DNA of 64,000 bases, taken from positions 930,001 through 994,000 of the forward strand of contig JAOCPU010000003.1 of NCBI GenBank assembly GCA_035772785.1. The letters are read 5' to 3'. This DNA comes from Phlebiopsis flavidoalba (lineage: Eukaryota; Basidiomycota; Agaricomycetes; Polyporales; Phanerochaetaceae). Shown here piece by piece: positions 46,735-59,099 of the stretch. The position numbers and the translations under genes are program-made. The notes beneath the pieces are model-generated. The model was given only the letters and a program-made list of their open reading frames with translations, was not told where the DNA came from and ran no database searches. Position 1 is the stretch's first letter. Each line of letters opens with the position of its first letter.

Positions 46735-48615
46735 ATGTTTGCTCGGCCAGCCTCCCTCATCGTTTCCCTTGTCCTGTTGGCACTCACAGCAACTGCTGTT
46801 CGTATCCAAGACAGAATGGTTACCCTTCCTTTTGCGAAGAGCATGAACTCCACCGGAATTGCCTCGCTCCACTCCCGCGATCTGGCTCGCGCACGCCATC
46901 TCAGAGCTGCGGCGGAGGCAAAACTCTCTGGTAGCATCTCCCAACAGAGCTCTGCACTCTTTGGTAGCATACCTGCCACAAATGAACTCGCTGCTTATGT
47001 TGTCAATGCACGCTTTCGCTGCCTCTAAATGCGCCCAACAAGACCACCACTGAACGATTGTCTATTAGGTCGGTGTTGGCAGTCCGGCAACTACCTGTAA
47101 GTATTCAAAGTCTCTCATGTTCAAAGAATCCGTCACTGATTGTGTACAGACACTCTTCCTGGTGGACATTGGTAGCTCTAATACTTGGGTTGGGGCTCAA
47201 CAATCCTACGTCCGGACTGTCGCATCCGTCGAAACTAGGGATCATGTAGTGCGTGTTTCCCAAACACTCCACCTCCAGTGTTGTTAGAGTCACGAATGTT
47301 GTGTCTACAGTCTGTTTCTTATGTGGCTAGCTCATTTTCCGGGGTTGAGTACACCGACACAGTAGTGTTAGGTGCGTTAGAGATACAAAGTCAGTCGATC
47401 GGAGTTGCCTTCCAATCAGAAGGCTTCGACGGCCTCGACGGTGGTGTCCTCGGGTAAGACAGTTGTAACCTCCCGTTTCCGGCTATATCTTAAGCATGTC
47501 CTCATGTAGTCTTGGCCCGGCCGATTTGACCCTTGGTAAGCTTCAGCCGCCATTTGACTGTTTATATACTCATTGTACTGCTCCCAGGCACCCTTAGTCC
47601 CGACGGATCTACCTTGATTCCCACCGGTCTGTCACGCCGTTTTCTCATTATTGAGCCTGCCCACTCATCTCCTCAAGTTATTGATAGTTTTTATTCACCC
47701 AAAAAACCATCTCATCTAACGTACTCTCCGTATCTTTTTGCCCCGACGAACCCCGACAGACCCATCAACGGAGAATTGACTTTTGGTGGTACTGACTCCA
47801 CGAAGTATACTGGCAATATAAGCTTCACGTAAGTCCATGGCGACTACTCCAAGACCCTTGTAACCAATTATGTCAGTCCTGTTAACCTCTACCGCCCCCG
47901 CTTCACAATTCTGGTCAGAGTTGAACAATGCACGTTTGTGGCAGCCGTGATTCTAATGCGTACAATGCAGGGGCATCGATCAAAGCAATCAATTATGGCT
48001 CTTCAACATCCATCTTGTCTTCTACTGCTGGTATCGTAGACACTGGCACCTCGCTCATATTAATTGCAGACGGCACGTCATTCATCTTTGCCATACCAAG
48101 TCTCTTAATAACAACGCCGACGTTGATACTTACCGTGTTTCAGACGCCCTTGCCCGCTACCAGCGAGTCACTGGGGCTGTCTTCGATAGACAAACAGGCC
48201 TCCTTCGTATCAACGCTCGGCAATTCGCACGCTTGGAAAGCTTGTACTTCAACATCAACGGAGTAGTATTTGAGCTCACTGCGAACGCGCAGATATGGCC
48301 AGTAAGATTTCACTTCTATGTCCCCGCGCAGCTTTGAAGATGAGTCGCCTTTCAGAGGTCCCTCAATACTCTCATTGGTGGTAACTCAGGTGACGTTTAC
48401 CTTATTGTCAACTCAGTCGGCGCGAAAGGAGTGGATCCGGTTTGGATTTTATCAACGGAATGGCCTTTTTTGGAAACGCTTCTATTCCGTCTTCGTAAGT
48501 TTTCTGTTAGGCTCGCAGAGGCAGAGCTGTACTAAATACCGCGACCCTTCCAAAGGACACCACAAACAAGCGCATTGGTCTTGCACACGACGTCGAACAC
48601 GTTCTCCACATTTAA
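46735..48615 (+). CDS. Secreted pepsin-type aspartic protease (polyporopepsin-like, family A1)
   Basis: A signal peptide, MFARPASLIVSLVLLALTAT, is followed by a propeptide with TLPFAKSMNSTGIASLHSRD. After introns come VGVGSPAT and LVDIGSSNTWVGAQQSYVRT (about 47159-47220), the first active-site region, which reads DIG where the family has DTG. Then follow FSGVEYTDTVVLGALEIQSQ with SIGVAFQSEGFDGLDG (about 47338-47450), DLTLGTLSPDGS-type sequence, NGELTFGGTDSTKYTGNISF (about 47770-47828) and YGSSTSILSSTAGIVDTGTS (about 47994-48053) with the second catalytic Asp intact. The end reads DTTNKRIGLAHDVEHVLHI. The serine/threonine-rich mature sequence is close to polyporopepsin-type enzymes of wood-decay fungi, which digest external protein. 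At least seven introns and several frame breaks are present. Confidence 0.93.
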
Positions 48616-48957
48616 TTGACAATCGCCAAGGTAAGTATTGCCCCGTCGAAGTGTCTCGCTTTCACCTCACGACTTCCTCCGCCCCGTATCGTCATAGCAG
48701 TGGTTCACAGGGTTTGGATGCGTTGCAGTCTAAGGAACTCGTGCGATCTGAAATGTTTGTGCCGAGTGCCAAATTGTCATGTTCTTGATCATGTCCCAAA
48801 TTTGTTTGACCAATGTATTTAAAATTATGGTTATGACCGAGCGTTCGGGTCGCTTCTTACAAGTTCAAAACATCTCGGCCATGCACGAAGATATTGCCTC
48901 TCGACCGGACGTTCAAGATGATCTATCCGGTGATGCAGTAGCCTATGGTTGATAGTG
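48616..48957. other. Convergent intergenic region
   Basis: This lies between the stops of the protease (+) and the esterase (-). Frames here continue from the neighbours without recognisable sequence. It should contain both polyadenylation regions. Confidence 0.5.
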
Positions 48958-49999
48958 TCACATTCCGTATGATAGAGAGGCAATGAGCTTACTAGGAAGA
49001 ACCGTTGTGTTCGTGACAAATGGCGCAAGCGGATTCTTCGGGTCACAAAGCGCACCTGCGTGCGACTGCTTGGGCCACATAATCCGCCCCTTACGTGACA
49101 GTCCGACGTCAGTGCTTCAACATTCACCTTTCCCCAGCAGTTTCAGGCTTACCTTCTGGACTCGTGTGCACATGCTGATCGAGAGGGGGAATAGGCTATC
49201 TGTCAAATTCCTCCCCGAGAGCGTAGTACGTTTCCAGGAGTAGATGAAAATGGTCGAGATATGCAAGTCGGTTGTCATGTCGCGACGTCTGCTGCGTATT
49301 GAACGTAGACAGGGTCTGTGAAGAGATCGCGTATGGGTTGTCTGGTGTTTGTGAAGCAATTATCACGTGAGCACGTCGGGATAACATGAGCTTCGCTGCA
49401 TCTTGGAGGTATCTGGAGCGATAGGGTAAGCAAGTGGCTAATCTCACACTGTAAAACGAAGACACGCACCGCTTGAAGGTGAAAAACCATTGTCCCATTA
49501 CTGGGAGCGTTTTCAGCAAATCATCGCGAAATTCGATGTTTGGGACACACTTGTTGCAGGTAGTTGTGTAGTCGTCGCCAGGACAGTCGCCGGTCTCAGG
49601 ATTTTCAGGGAAGGAACTGTTGTCGTTGTGCCCGAACTTCAATTATGACAATATCGCCGGCTCAACGGCATTTGCAATATCCGTGACTGAAAACAAGAAA
49701 CAGTTAGCATATGTTACCTCTCGCATTGTGCAAGGAAGACTAACACCTACAATTGCCACCCTCTGTGAAGCTTCTCTTGTAGTAGCGCCTGAGATCGCGT
49801 TGTTTACGACGGGGATGCCTGATATACTGTCCAATCTCCTCTCCCCAACCAAGCAGCGCCACGTTACCGTCATCTTTTGCAGCTGTCGAATCACCTGCAA
49901 TGTATAAAGTCGGACGTGCGGAGCGGGTAACAAACGCGTTTGCCGACGCAGCGCAAAGGGAAGCGGTAACAAAGGCTGGGAGGATGCGTGGAGCTTCAT
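48958..49999 (-). CDS. Secreted SGNH/GDSL esterase, CE12-like (rhamnogalacturonan acetylesterase type)
   Basis: The minus strand starts MKLHASSQPLLPLPFALRRQ, a likely signal peptide region with a frame break. It then reads IAGDSTAAKDDGNVALLGWG and EEIGQYI (about 49830-49910), which is block I with the nucleophile Ser in GDS. VVNNAISGATTR follows with block II Gly, then IEFGHNDNSSFPENPETGD (about 49590-49650) with the GHND of block III. Further on are VIIASQTPDNPYA (about 49330-49370) and, just before an intron, HVHTSPEG (about 49155-49180), the Asp/His end of the triad. ADYVAQAVACG, NPLAPFVTNTTVLPSKLIA and a short tail follow. Family members remove acetyl groups from pectin; substrate here is inferred. 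About 270 residues fit. Confidence 0.88.
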
Positions 50000-50543
50000 G
50001 GTTCCTGCGACCTGGCGTACGCTATTCGCCTCACTCAGGGCTTTTGTAGTGGCCTGCACAGCGATGTATTCCTTGTGCAACTTCCTAACGCTCCACCTGA
50101 ACCTACACCGCGTGGTCAAGGAGCGGCCCGTTTCTTCAGACCTTCTTCCCCCATGATCACTACCGAGCCGGCAAGTTCAAACTACGGCAGGCCAGCTGAC
50201 CGAGACAAAGCGAGACGAGGAATACTGGGAAGAGGTAAAAGAGTTTCGTGTAAGCCCATTCGCTCGCATGTGCAACCTCGTGGCTTTGTGTCGGATGGGA
50301 GTCGTCAATAAACTATCAATTGGCACTAAAATCAGTTACGCACCGCAATCTTGCACACGGACGCTACAACGTCGAAACCTGCGTCAGGCAAACTAGCATC
50401 AGGAGCGTATACCCTTGAGATTGACATTCGCATATATAACTCTCGCTTGTCTCAATGCTTGAAATAATCCTCTAGATTATATGATACATTCCTACCAGGT
50501 TGTACAGTCTTCCACACACATCCGAGTCGTCCTTACAAACTTT
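50000..50543. other. Spacer between esterase and myosin genes
   Basis: A plus frame at 49988-50311 overlaps the start of the esterase gene on the other strand and has no recognisable domain. No RNA gene or repeat is seen. The region includes the esterase promoter and the myosin 3' end. Confidence 0.5.
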
Positions 50544-53500
50544 TCAATCCTCTGCAATTCTCTGTGCACGTTTGGCCAACTACAGGTGTGTGAGAGACGT
50601 GTTATAACAAAAATTGCGAATAACTTTACAGCGGCTGCAAGGTCCATCTGACCACCACCAGGGGCAGAGGGTCTCGCCACACTCCCTGGCTTGGGCGCGG
50701 GAGGAGCCACAGGCGGTCTTGACGCAGCAGGGACGGGAGGCTTGCCGGGAGCCCTTGGCGCGCCAGGCTTGCTCCCGACGGGAGGCGCTGGCGGTTTGGG
50801 CTTGTTGGCAATTGGCGGCGGTGGGGGTTTGCCAGCGAGGGAGCTCCCGGGTCGTGAACTCGTGGGTGTAGTGTCGTTTTGACGAACCGTTTGTCGCCGT
50901 GGAAGTATGGGATGCGGTCTTCTTCCATGGCACCGCGGATCCGTTGGCAGCAGCCATGCCCGGGAACACGGACACTGGCTTCGCATGGACGTCCGCTGAA
51001 ATGGACTTGGGTACAATCTTCGCTCCAGGAGCCGCCGGTGCAGGCGGGCACAATCGAAGCACGCTTTGCCGCACCGCCGGGCGCAGGGGGTGGCGGTGGA
51101 GGCGGTGGAGGTGCTGCTGCCGCTGCCTTTGGCTTCGGAGGAACAAGCTCTAGATAGTTGCTCGGTGTCCAACCCTCCACGCCATTTTGCTTCACAAGCC
51201 ACCAGCCATTACCGTCATCATCCTTTTTCACAAGTTCGACGATATCATCCTTCTTCAACGTCATCTCACCCTCTTGCCCCCTCGAAAGCAAATTTGGCCT
51301 TGTACAATTCCTTGTCGGGTTTCCGCAGGGGTGGTGGCGGAGGCGCTGGCGCACGTGGGGGCGGGGGCGGGGCGCGGTGAGCTGCACTGGATGCAGCTGC
51401 AGCTGCGGGAGCAGCTGGCGCAGGAGGTGGCTTGACCGCAGAAGCAGTGGACCGACCGGGAAGTGGCTGCGACGCGGGCTTCGACCTTGAGGCGGCGGGG
51501 TTTCTTTGTATCGAGGCATCAAGTCTTGCACAAAACGGGAGTGAAAGAGCACACTTACATCAGGACCGCGCCTTTCCTTAGCAGTTTACCTTGGGTGATA
51601 GGCCGTGCAACACCCTCCTTTCGCTTCGGCGGAGGTCTTGATAGGCTGCTTGGAGGCTCACCAGACGCAACATGAACTGTGTGACTTTTGTATGTGTCGT
51701 CTCTCCGGACGGTCTCGTCTTTGATGAATTTGACGATATCCTTCTTTTCCTTTTTCTTGGTATACTCGATGCTGAATGAAAATCAGACTTGTCTGAGACA
51801 ATTGCGCACCATTGGACACGTACGTTGGGCCGATGACCACCTGGATAGTAGCTTGGGTCAGAGTAAGCAAGTGGGTGACCAGTTCGGTCTTGAATACGCA
51901 GTGCAGTAGGGGATCGCCCTCTTCGGTGGGACACCCAGATTGATCGCCTTTGTGCCAGGTACAGTCAACTATTACAATCAACCTCACAAGGGGAGAGGAC
52001 ATACGAATCCAGTCATCACGAAGGCTTGACATGGCGACCGACTTGATTGTGCTTAGGTTCACTCGTCGCTCTACCGTCATGACAGCCCCTCCCTCTTTGG
52101 TTGCGGCGTTGACAAGAATGTATAGGGACTTGGAGGTCTGCAAGGTGTTAGAGGGTGCGACGCTCACCATGTGCGCATAATGGACGTACAACAACCAAAT
52201 ATCGAGGGCTGGGTTTGCTCGAACGACCAAACTTGGACACCAAGACCTCAATTCTGGAACTAAATACCGCTTTCTCAGCTGTGTGCAGCGTAAGCTTGAC
52301 ATACGAGCACTTAGTTGGAAAAAAACTCACAGATACCGCACACGGAAGGCAAGCTCGGAACCGAGGGCACTCTTTCCGTTAACATCAAGATAGTCGCCCA
52401 TGAATCTTCTGTACCCGAGCAAACTGAATCTCCTTCGCTCCTTAACGCCCAGCAAGGATTTGGTGACCATAGTCGCGAACCTTGGCATACTCAATACCCT
52501 CCTTGTTGTTCTTCCAGAAACGTTGTATGCGCCTGGCACATTCGTGTTTATAACGCATGTAGTTGCGCCACGCGCGCTGGATGCGTACCCCGCCATGTTG
52601 TGCCAATATCTGTCTCGCATGGTTTCAAGAGCGAAGAGCTACATGCTTTCGATCAGTAATCGAATATCTAGATATTTGAATAATCATTGCGTACCGTTTC
52701 AGGGCTCTTGATGAACGCCTTAGTAGTACCCATCTGCCACTCCTCCTTTGCAATGCCCGTGTCTACCAAAATCTTGACGCATCCGGACTTCGAGTCGCCT
52801 TGCCAAGTATATTCGCCCGCGTACGACGTTGACGGAGAGAGAGCAGATAAAACCGTTCCACAATCTTCTCGAATGTGTTCCTGTAAGCGAAACCTGCGCG
52901 ACGAACACGGATATTCTCTTGCAGACCAAGGTACTTGATCTGGTGCAACACGGCCTTGGTATCATACTCCGTAGAGCTGCGGTTCTGGTTGGGCTTGATC
53001 GTACGTATGTAAGACGGTTGACAGCGCATGAGATTCTCCACGAGAGCCTGGGCCGACGACTGCGCATTCTGTTTAGTACGACTCGTCGAGTTTATCGATG
53101 AATACTTACTTTGATCCTGTCACCAGCGGTAGGTGGCCTCTTCTTGCTGTTCGGGTCAGGACGGTCGGGGAAGAGGCTCTGCAGGAACTGGTTCCCACTC
53201 GTGCCAATGAGATCCAACAGATCCTTCAAGAGGAGATCCTTGTTCTTATCAGTCATTCCTGCCACATTGTACATCACATCTCCCGCGTAGTGCTTGACAA
53301 GGAACTGCGCGCCGCGCGCCTCGAAATGAGGGTTAGAAGCGAGAGCGGCCGTTCGCTGGATGAAGCTGTTGTCAGCTGCAGTGGGATCGGCATGTGCGGT
53401 CGCGCAGGCATCGTTGAGCGCAGCGAAGATGCCAGGTGGTCGGCGCTCTTCGATGAGGTCGCACACGATCTTATTGTTGAAATACTTGATCGGCGTCCAT

Positions 53501-55325
53501 TTGATCTCTTCGCGGACGTATTCTTCTTGCTCACTCTTCAAAGTGAGTTCGATGAAGATTTGTTGCAGCTTTTCGTTGACGTAGTTGATGCAGAGTTGCT
53601 CAAACGAGTTGTCCTATATAAAATGGTTCATGTTGTTAGTTAACAGGCTTCACCTCGTATGATCAAGCAAGTTCACCTCGAAGATTTCGAAGCCAAAGAT
53701 ATCCTGTGATTGAGATTAATGAGAAATAAAATTGATAGCACCTACTCTGTACTTACGAGGATACCAATAAGCTGAGCGGTGGCCGTTCTGGGCTTCATAG
53801 ACGCGTTGATTCTTGAAACAATCCATTCGAAAAGATTGTTGTAAATCGCCTTGGCCAAGGCATCCCTCGTCGACCCTGCTTGCGCCGGGTTCAATGGTAC
53901 ATCGTAGACGGAACCTCTGCGTCCTCCACGTTGGGTCTCCACGACACGAATGGTCATCACCTTGTGTACGAGCGCACAGGTTCGACCTCCATCAGGTATC
54001 CTACGAAGTCTGTGACGCTGGTATCCGCGATCTCTGCGTTTCCATCGTCCTTCTCCGAAAATTGAACGTTTCCAAGCCAGAGGATGATCGCCAGCATCCG
54101 GAATATTTCGCTTTGCTCTTGGTCGGACAGACCAATTACTTGCATTTGCTCGCTGTTCGTTGTCATTATGTACAACTAAAGCGATACGAACAATTTTCAG
54201 ACTTACGATGGTCTCCTCGAAATCGCGGGAATCGTCAATACCGGGAACGTCGAGACAATTGCTGACGCTAGTATATGCGTATGCATCTGGCGTCTGCAGG
54301 CCGAAAGCCTCTGTGGGAGAGTCAGTTTCCTAACTTTTCGGTATAAAACAAGCTACGTGCCTCTTTGTTCCTGAGTAGCAGCTTTGGTGAATTGGTAGAA
54401 AAATATGGAAGTTACGTTCATTCTCCACTTGGCCTACGACACGACCCTTCTCGAGCAGGTAATTTGTAATCTGGGCGCCGACGGGCTCTCCATGGTCGTT
54501 AAACATGATTTCGAGGTATTTGCCCTTCAATTCTTTCAGCATATGGCAGTCACATTTGTCACTCGACTTACGTGTCGACTCGAGTTATTGTTCCTGAGGG
54601 TCTTCGCACAACCGAAGCTTTCTAGTAGAGGGTTTGTCGCGAGTACCATCTCCTTGATCTCTTGGATACTGCTATCCTGACCTCCTGAGACCGCAGCAAT
54701 GTATTGCATGATTCTCTTTGCTGCTTCCGTTTTTCCTGCACCGGACTCTCCGGAGATAATGACACACTGGTTCTCGTGGTAGGGCGTTCATGTTATAGTA
54801 CGCAGACTCTGCGATGCTGAAGACGTGAGGGGGAACCTCCAGTCGGTTCTTGCCCTTGTATCTTTGTAATACTTCGTCTTTGTAGATGCCCAAATCTTGA
54901 CGGTGTATGAATTTTAGCGATCAAGCCATTATGTCAGATAACCGAGGGGCCTGACCTTTGAAAGGATTGACAGAGATCAGCACACCACCAATGTAAGTGT
55001 ATATCTCGCCGTTCTTCCATCTCTTGTCCAGGTTCTCGTTGATGGCCTCATTCGTGATCGTGGTGAGGAGGGTCATATCGGACACGCCGACCTGCTTCTT
55101 CTTGAAAGCCCTCCTTCCAGTCCGCCTATCGTTCACCAGTTTACACCAAATGGGTCCATCTGAGATCAAACGAGAAGGCACACCTTTGCTACTTTCGAGG
55201 CAACCCCCTCCCGCCGCCTTCTTTGGCCCAGAGGGCCGCCTTCTTGCCTGCCTTCTTAGAGGGAGCCTGGGCAGTTCGACGGGGTTGAGAGACGTCTCAC
55301 ACACAGCTGAAGATAGACACACCAT
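50544..55325 (-). CDS. MYO1: Class I myosin (myosin-1)
   Basis: The ATG at 55325-55323 is followed at once by an intron (GTGTGTC to CCCAG), and the next exon gives [15 protein letters not shown]. The motor shows [20 protein letters not shown] and [18 protein letters not shown] (about 54955-55090). The P-loop is [20 protein letters not shown] with VSGG (about 54690-54760); the sequence just before it has an extra base. Then come NNNSSRHGKYLEI-type switch I (about 54510-54600), [20 protein letters not shown], later [20 protein letters not shown] (about 53410-53470) and [21 protein letters not shown] and TH1 regions follow. The tail has an SH3 domain ([40 protein letters not shown], about 51145-51275), a poly-Pro run and the acidic-type end [11 protein letters not shown]. 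It drives actin patches in endocytosis. Confidence 0.96.
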
Positions 55326-55735
55326 CTGCGGCTAGATGCTTCAAGACGCGTGAAATGTCGCTGTATTGTATAACGTGAGCCGCCTCAGGCCACGATGCCT
55401 TGTGGTGAGACGACACCAGCTCGTGTATTCGGTGGTGATGAGGCCGAGTCCGGCTGCGGGGCCTAGTTTCAGAGTAGGATGGTAGTGTTGGCGTGGTAGT
55501 CAGGAGAAAGAGCGTAGAGACCAGAGTATGTACACTTCGTCGTCCGAGACGATGACGATACGGCTTCCAGGCCCGCAGTAAAAGCGCCTATTTCGGCGCA
55601 CTTCAGCGGTGGCGAGGCGTTGACAGCACCGCTTACCGGATTGACAGACATACCAAGCTGTCACGGAGAGTGGAAACAAAATTATGATTGCTACTGCGGA
55701 TGTATGAATGAACAAGCTAAAGCCAGTACCCAATT
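55326..55735. other. Spacer between UCS chaperone and myosin genes
   Basis: These 410 bases, without a supported gene, separate the stop of the upstream chaperone gene from the myosin start on the same strand. The myosin promoter should lie here. Confidence 0.5.
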
Positions 55736-58319
55736 TCAGCTGACAATAACAACACCACTGTCCAACATAAATTTCAGAGCTTCAGCCGCAGGGGACGAGC
55801 GCGGGATTGTTGGGTACTTACTACTCCCAGACCTAAATAGCTGGACCAGGGCCCGTAACAGACCGATTTGCTGCGCGAACCGTTCGCCAAGTTCCTTTCG
55901 TGCGGACGGCGTCCACGCCCCGCAAGCAAAAAAGTTTCTTGCGCAAGGCACGCAGTCCCCACGATGCGCAAGGCCGGGATCAGGAGATGATTCTGAGCTG
56001 TCATCTTCATCTTCATTTTTTCATCTTCATTGTCCTCGTGGAACATGGATTGTAGGGTCAAAACCAGTTGACCGATTATCGCGACGACTCTATGCTATGG
56101 TCTCGGGCGTTCAAGCTCGAGCAAAAGCCGACAGGCGTTGGACTCTGATTGTGAGCATGGCAAGCGCGCCTGATGCAGCGGTGCGAGTTTGGAGGTCGTC
56201 GACATCACAGAGTGCAAAATGAGGAACAAGAAAAACATTGGAGTTTTTTGACTTCGAGCCTGTGCTACCGAACCTTGATTGCCACCGTACACTGCCAAAG
56301 ACGTCTTCGCTGCCTGCGATGAGGTTGCACACCAACTCTGTAGCCCGGCCCGACGAACAAGGGCGTGGTCCTCGAGCATGAGCAGCTCCACCTTGTTCAT
56401 GACATCGGAGTTATTTGAGATGCGAGTTGCAACTGCTGACCTGGATTTGAGAGGCTCCTAGATTGGTCAACGCCATCATCGATTCGAAGCGTTGAAGAAG
56501 GGTCGACGAGGGGTGTACCAGCAAGATGGTGAAGGGACGGATGGCATCATATAAGGCACCCTCGTTGGGGCCAAAGACCTGGATTGGCGGACGCAGTGAT
56601 TGCAAGCTTGGCCAGGGCTTGTATGCACTCCAGGTCCGAGCGATCGAGCGGGTGGTACTTGCCCCGATCGCTCCGCTTTCGTCGACGAGGCAGGCAGGAG
56701 AGCCTGGACAATGGGTGATGAGTGCCTTCGCCCCGCCCGCTTGCAGAATCCTCCCCCTATTCGCCTGGTCCTCAACCAAGCTGAGCAGGGCCCTTGGCTA
56801 CTGCGAGTCTTGTAGCGCGGCTGTCCGAGGCACGCACTGACCGCAGTAGAGCGTCCTGTAGCTCCTGCCTGCACCCAGTCGTTTGCCTCGGTCCTTGGCG
56901 TGCTCGTCGTCTTCTAGCGGGTCGATGTCGGGCTCCCCTTTACGGGCGCTGTTCGCCATACGCTTCAACTTCGCGATCTGGGCTCCTCCTCCGACAGTCG
57001 GGGGCCGGTACATGCAAATGTTCGCGATTATGGCCACAACGCCGTATACCGGGGACGTCGCAATAGTTTCCGGTGTCTGTGCAGCTTGTCCCTTCCGCCG
57101 CGGAATAAGGGAGAATAGTTTCTGAAGGAAACGGGGTATCCCTCGATAGTTGTTCTTTTTGATTTTGCCGGGGTGTTTGACACTCATGTAAAAGCGAGTC
57201 CCTCCACTGAATCGCCGGAGAGACGTAGAAGAGTCATCAGAGACCGACCACACCCCTTTCATGCAGAGCAACAAGGTCAGAGTCGTTTAACCTCGTCGAG
57301 ACAGTGGATTTATCTTCTCCCGTTGTGGGCATTGCTTATCTGCGTGCTGCACCCTGTGACAGTCTTGACAAAACGCAAGCCGCAAGCAGATTTGCGCGTT
57401 AAGACGGTGTGGTCTTAGTGAACCTCTTCCGCCTTGTAGTTTCGAGCCATTCAACAACATTGTCGCCAGGTATGAGAGCCTCGACAGGCCTCTGTTGGCC
57501 CGCAGGCCTGAAGAGACCAACTGTGCCGGACCGCGCGCTCCGATATCGCCAAGGAATGTATGGGTATGAGGTCGAACCGAGTCCAAGGTCCCGACCTCTA
57601 AGACTACATCCGCTGAACGATTGCCGGTACGACGCATGCCCTACCCAGTCGACTTGAAATAATTGCCGAGCAAGAATGAGAGCCCGACCTGTGATCTCGT
57701 CTTCTTGCAAGGATCAGCTAAGCTTCCTTGTCACTGTTGATACAGAATGCGACGGACCACCCAGCGGTGTCAACAGATGCTGCGAGGTCCGGTCTTTTTC
57801 GATGGGAGTTAAGATAAGAACTAGCTTGGATCGCATGGGACGTCCTGAAATGCATGCGGACCCCCGGAATCTAACCGCCCACGGCCTGTCTCGTAGGACG
57901 ACACATAGGCTGTTCGTCAGCTAGGCTCTAATGGGCAGAAGCAGAGGGAATAAAAATGTATCCGACGTCTTCTTAGGCACCAACTCAATACGACTTTAGA
58001 CGCAAGCTACTAGGCGGTCGTTTGTTATTTTTTTTTGAGTTTCATCGGGGATAATGCTTCCAAGCGTTTCCTCTCTTCGGGTGAGCCGTTTGTTAGGTGA
58101 GACAGAGCGTTCACTGAGCATTAGATTCATGTCTCTTCTCAGCCGCCATAAGTACTTGTCGACAGTATCCTTATCAGTAAACATTGAGAAGGCTGAGTTA
58201 ATCCAGCCGAGGAGAGGACGGCATGTTCCGTGGTCCATAACTTTTTCTCCGCTTGGGGGGGAGCGACGACGCCGTGAGACTGCATATCTTAGATATTGCC
58301 TCAGAGTATGCACTAACAA
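55736..58319 (-). CDS. SHE4: UCS-domain myosin chaperone (UNC-45/She4/Cro1 family)
   Basis: Minus-strand blocks in order are: DKDTVDKYLWRLRRDMNLML (about 58130-58200), DEITGRALILARQLFQVDW (about 57645-57705), TIATSPVYGVVAIIANICMY and AQIAKLKRMANSARKGEPDI with DPLEDDEHAKDRGKRL (about 56880-57075). Next are SLVEDQANRGRILQAGGAKA (about 56715-56780), PIQVFGPNEGALYDAIRPFT and ILLVHPSSTLLQRFESMMAL with TNLGASQ (about 56450-56590), then MNKVELLMLEDHALVRRAG (about 56340-56400) and CDVDDLQTR with GALAML. The tail is acidic and ends EALKFMLDSGVVIVS. This is the armadillo-like UCS fold that helps myosin motors reach or keep their folded state. No TPR domain was found, as in other fungal members. The start is approximate. 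Its neighbour downstream is a myosin gene. Confidence 0.87.
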
Positions 58320-59099
58320 ATGCGCCCGCAGGTCTGTAATCGCGGAAAAAGAAAAACACCACCTCTACGTAATCGAGATCAGTCTGTCTAGCAAAGAGAG
58401 CATGAGGTAGGAGGAGATGCAGAGAGGCTGGTGCAGCGGGGCCCCCGCTCATCCTCATATATTCTATAGACGCTCGTTTGGCTTGTGCACATAGCCCGAT
58501 AGATCTAGAGACGACCCTTGGTCCGTCGTAGCACTCTCATGAATTTCCTCTGATTTTTCTGATTGTTTTCTGTTTAGCACCCGCACCTAACGAAGCAGCG
58601 ATTCCCTTTGGCCGTTGCCAAGACACACACTCGGCAACGCGTTTGAGGAAGTGGTAAGCGGCTTCAGATATTGTGTTGCACGAAGCGCCCTCTACTACGA
58701 AAACGGTAGCCACAAACGCCTTGCAGCAGCAAATAAAAGTATAACAACGACAGGGCCACCACGATTACTCCTTCGTCCTGCCTAGTGGAGGACACACTCG
58801 TACCATTGAAGCTTGAAAAGGAATCCGTAGATCGTGAAAGCTATCATTATATTCAAAATACACCACTCCACAAATAAATAAGAGGACACGGGACACTTAG
58901 CGGCAAATTCGCTCCTTTCACTCGAAGCGAGCTCGTTAGGCCAGACACCGCCTATGGTCTTGCCTCTAGTATCTGTGAGAGAAAAGAAATCCCTCAAAGC
59001 TTAGTACCCCCTTCGTCCCATACAGGAAGTAGCGTATGCAATTATTAATTTTGGAAACGTTCGCGATTTCTGACGTATGAACACCGCCACACGAGGACA
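58320..59099. other. Spacer between divergent genes
   Basis: A minus frame at 58198-58458 may be the 5' end of the chaperone gene. A minus frame at 58782-58997 has a hydrophobic end (CILNIMIAFTIYGFLFKLQW) but no start context or partner exons. No gene is firmly supported. Confidence 0.4.

Noticed and set aside
50691..51160. Gly-rich plus-strand frames resembling glycine-rich proteins
   Set aside because: They are antisense to the poly-proline linker and SH3 tail of MYO1.
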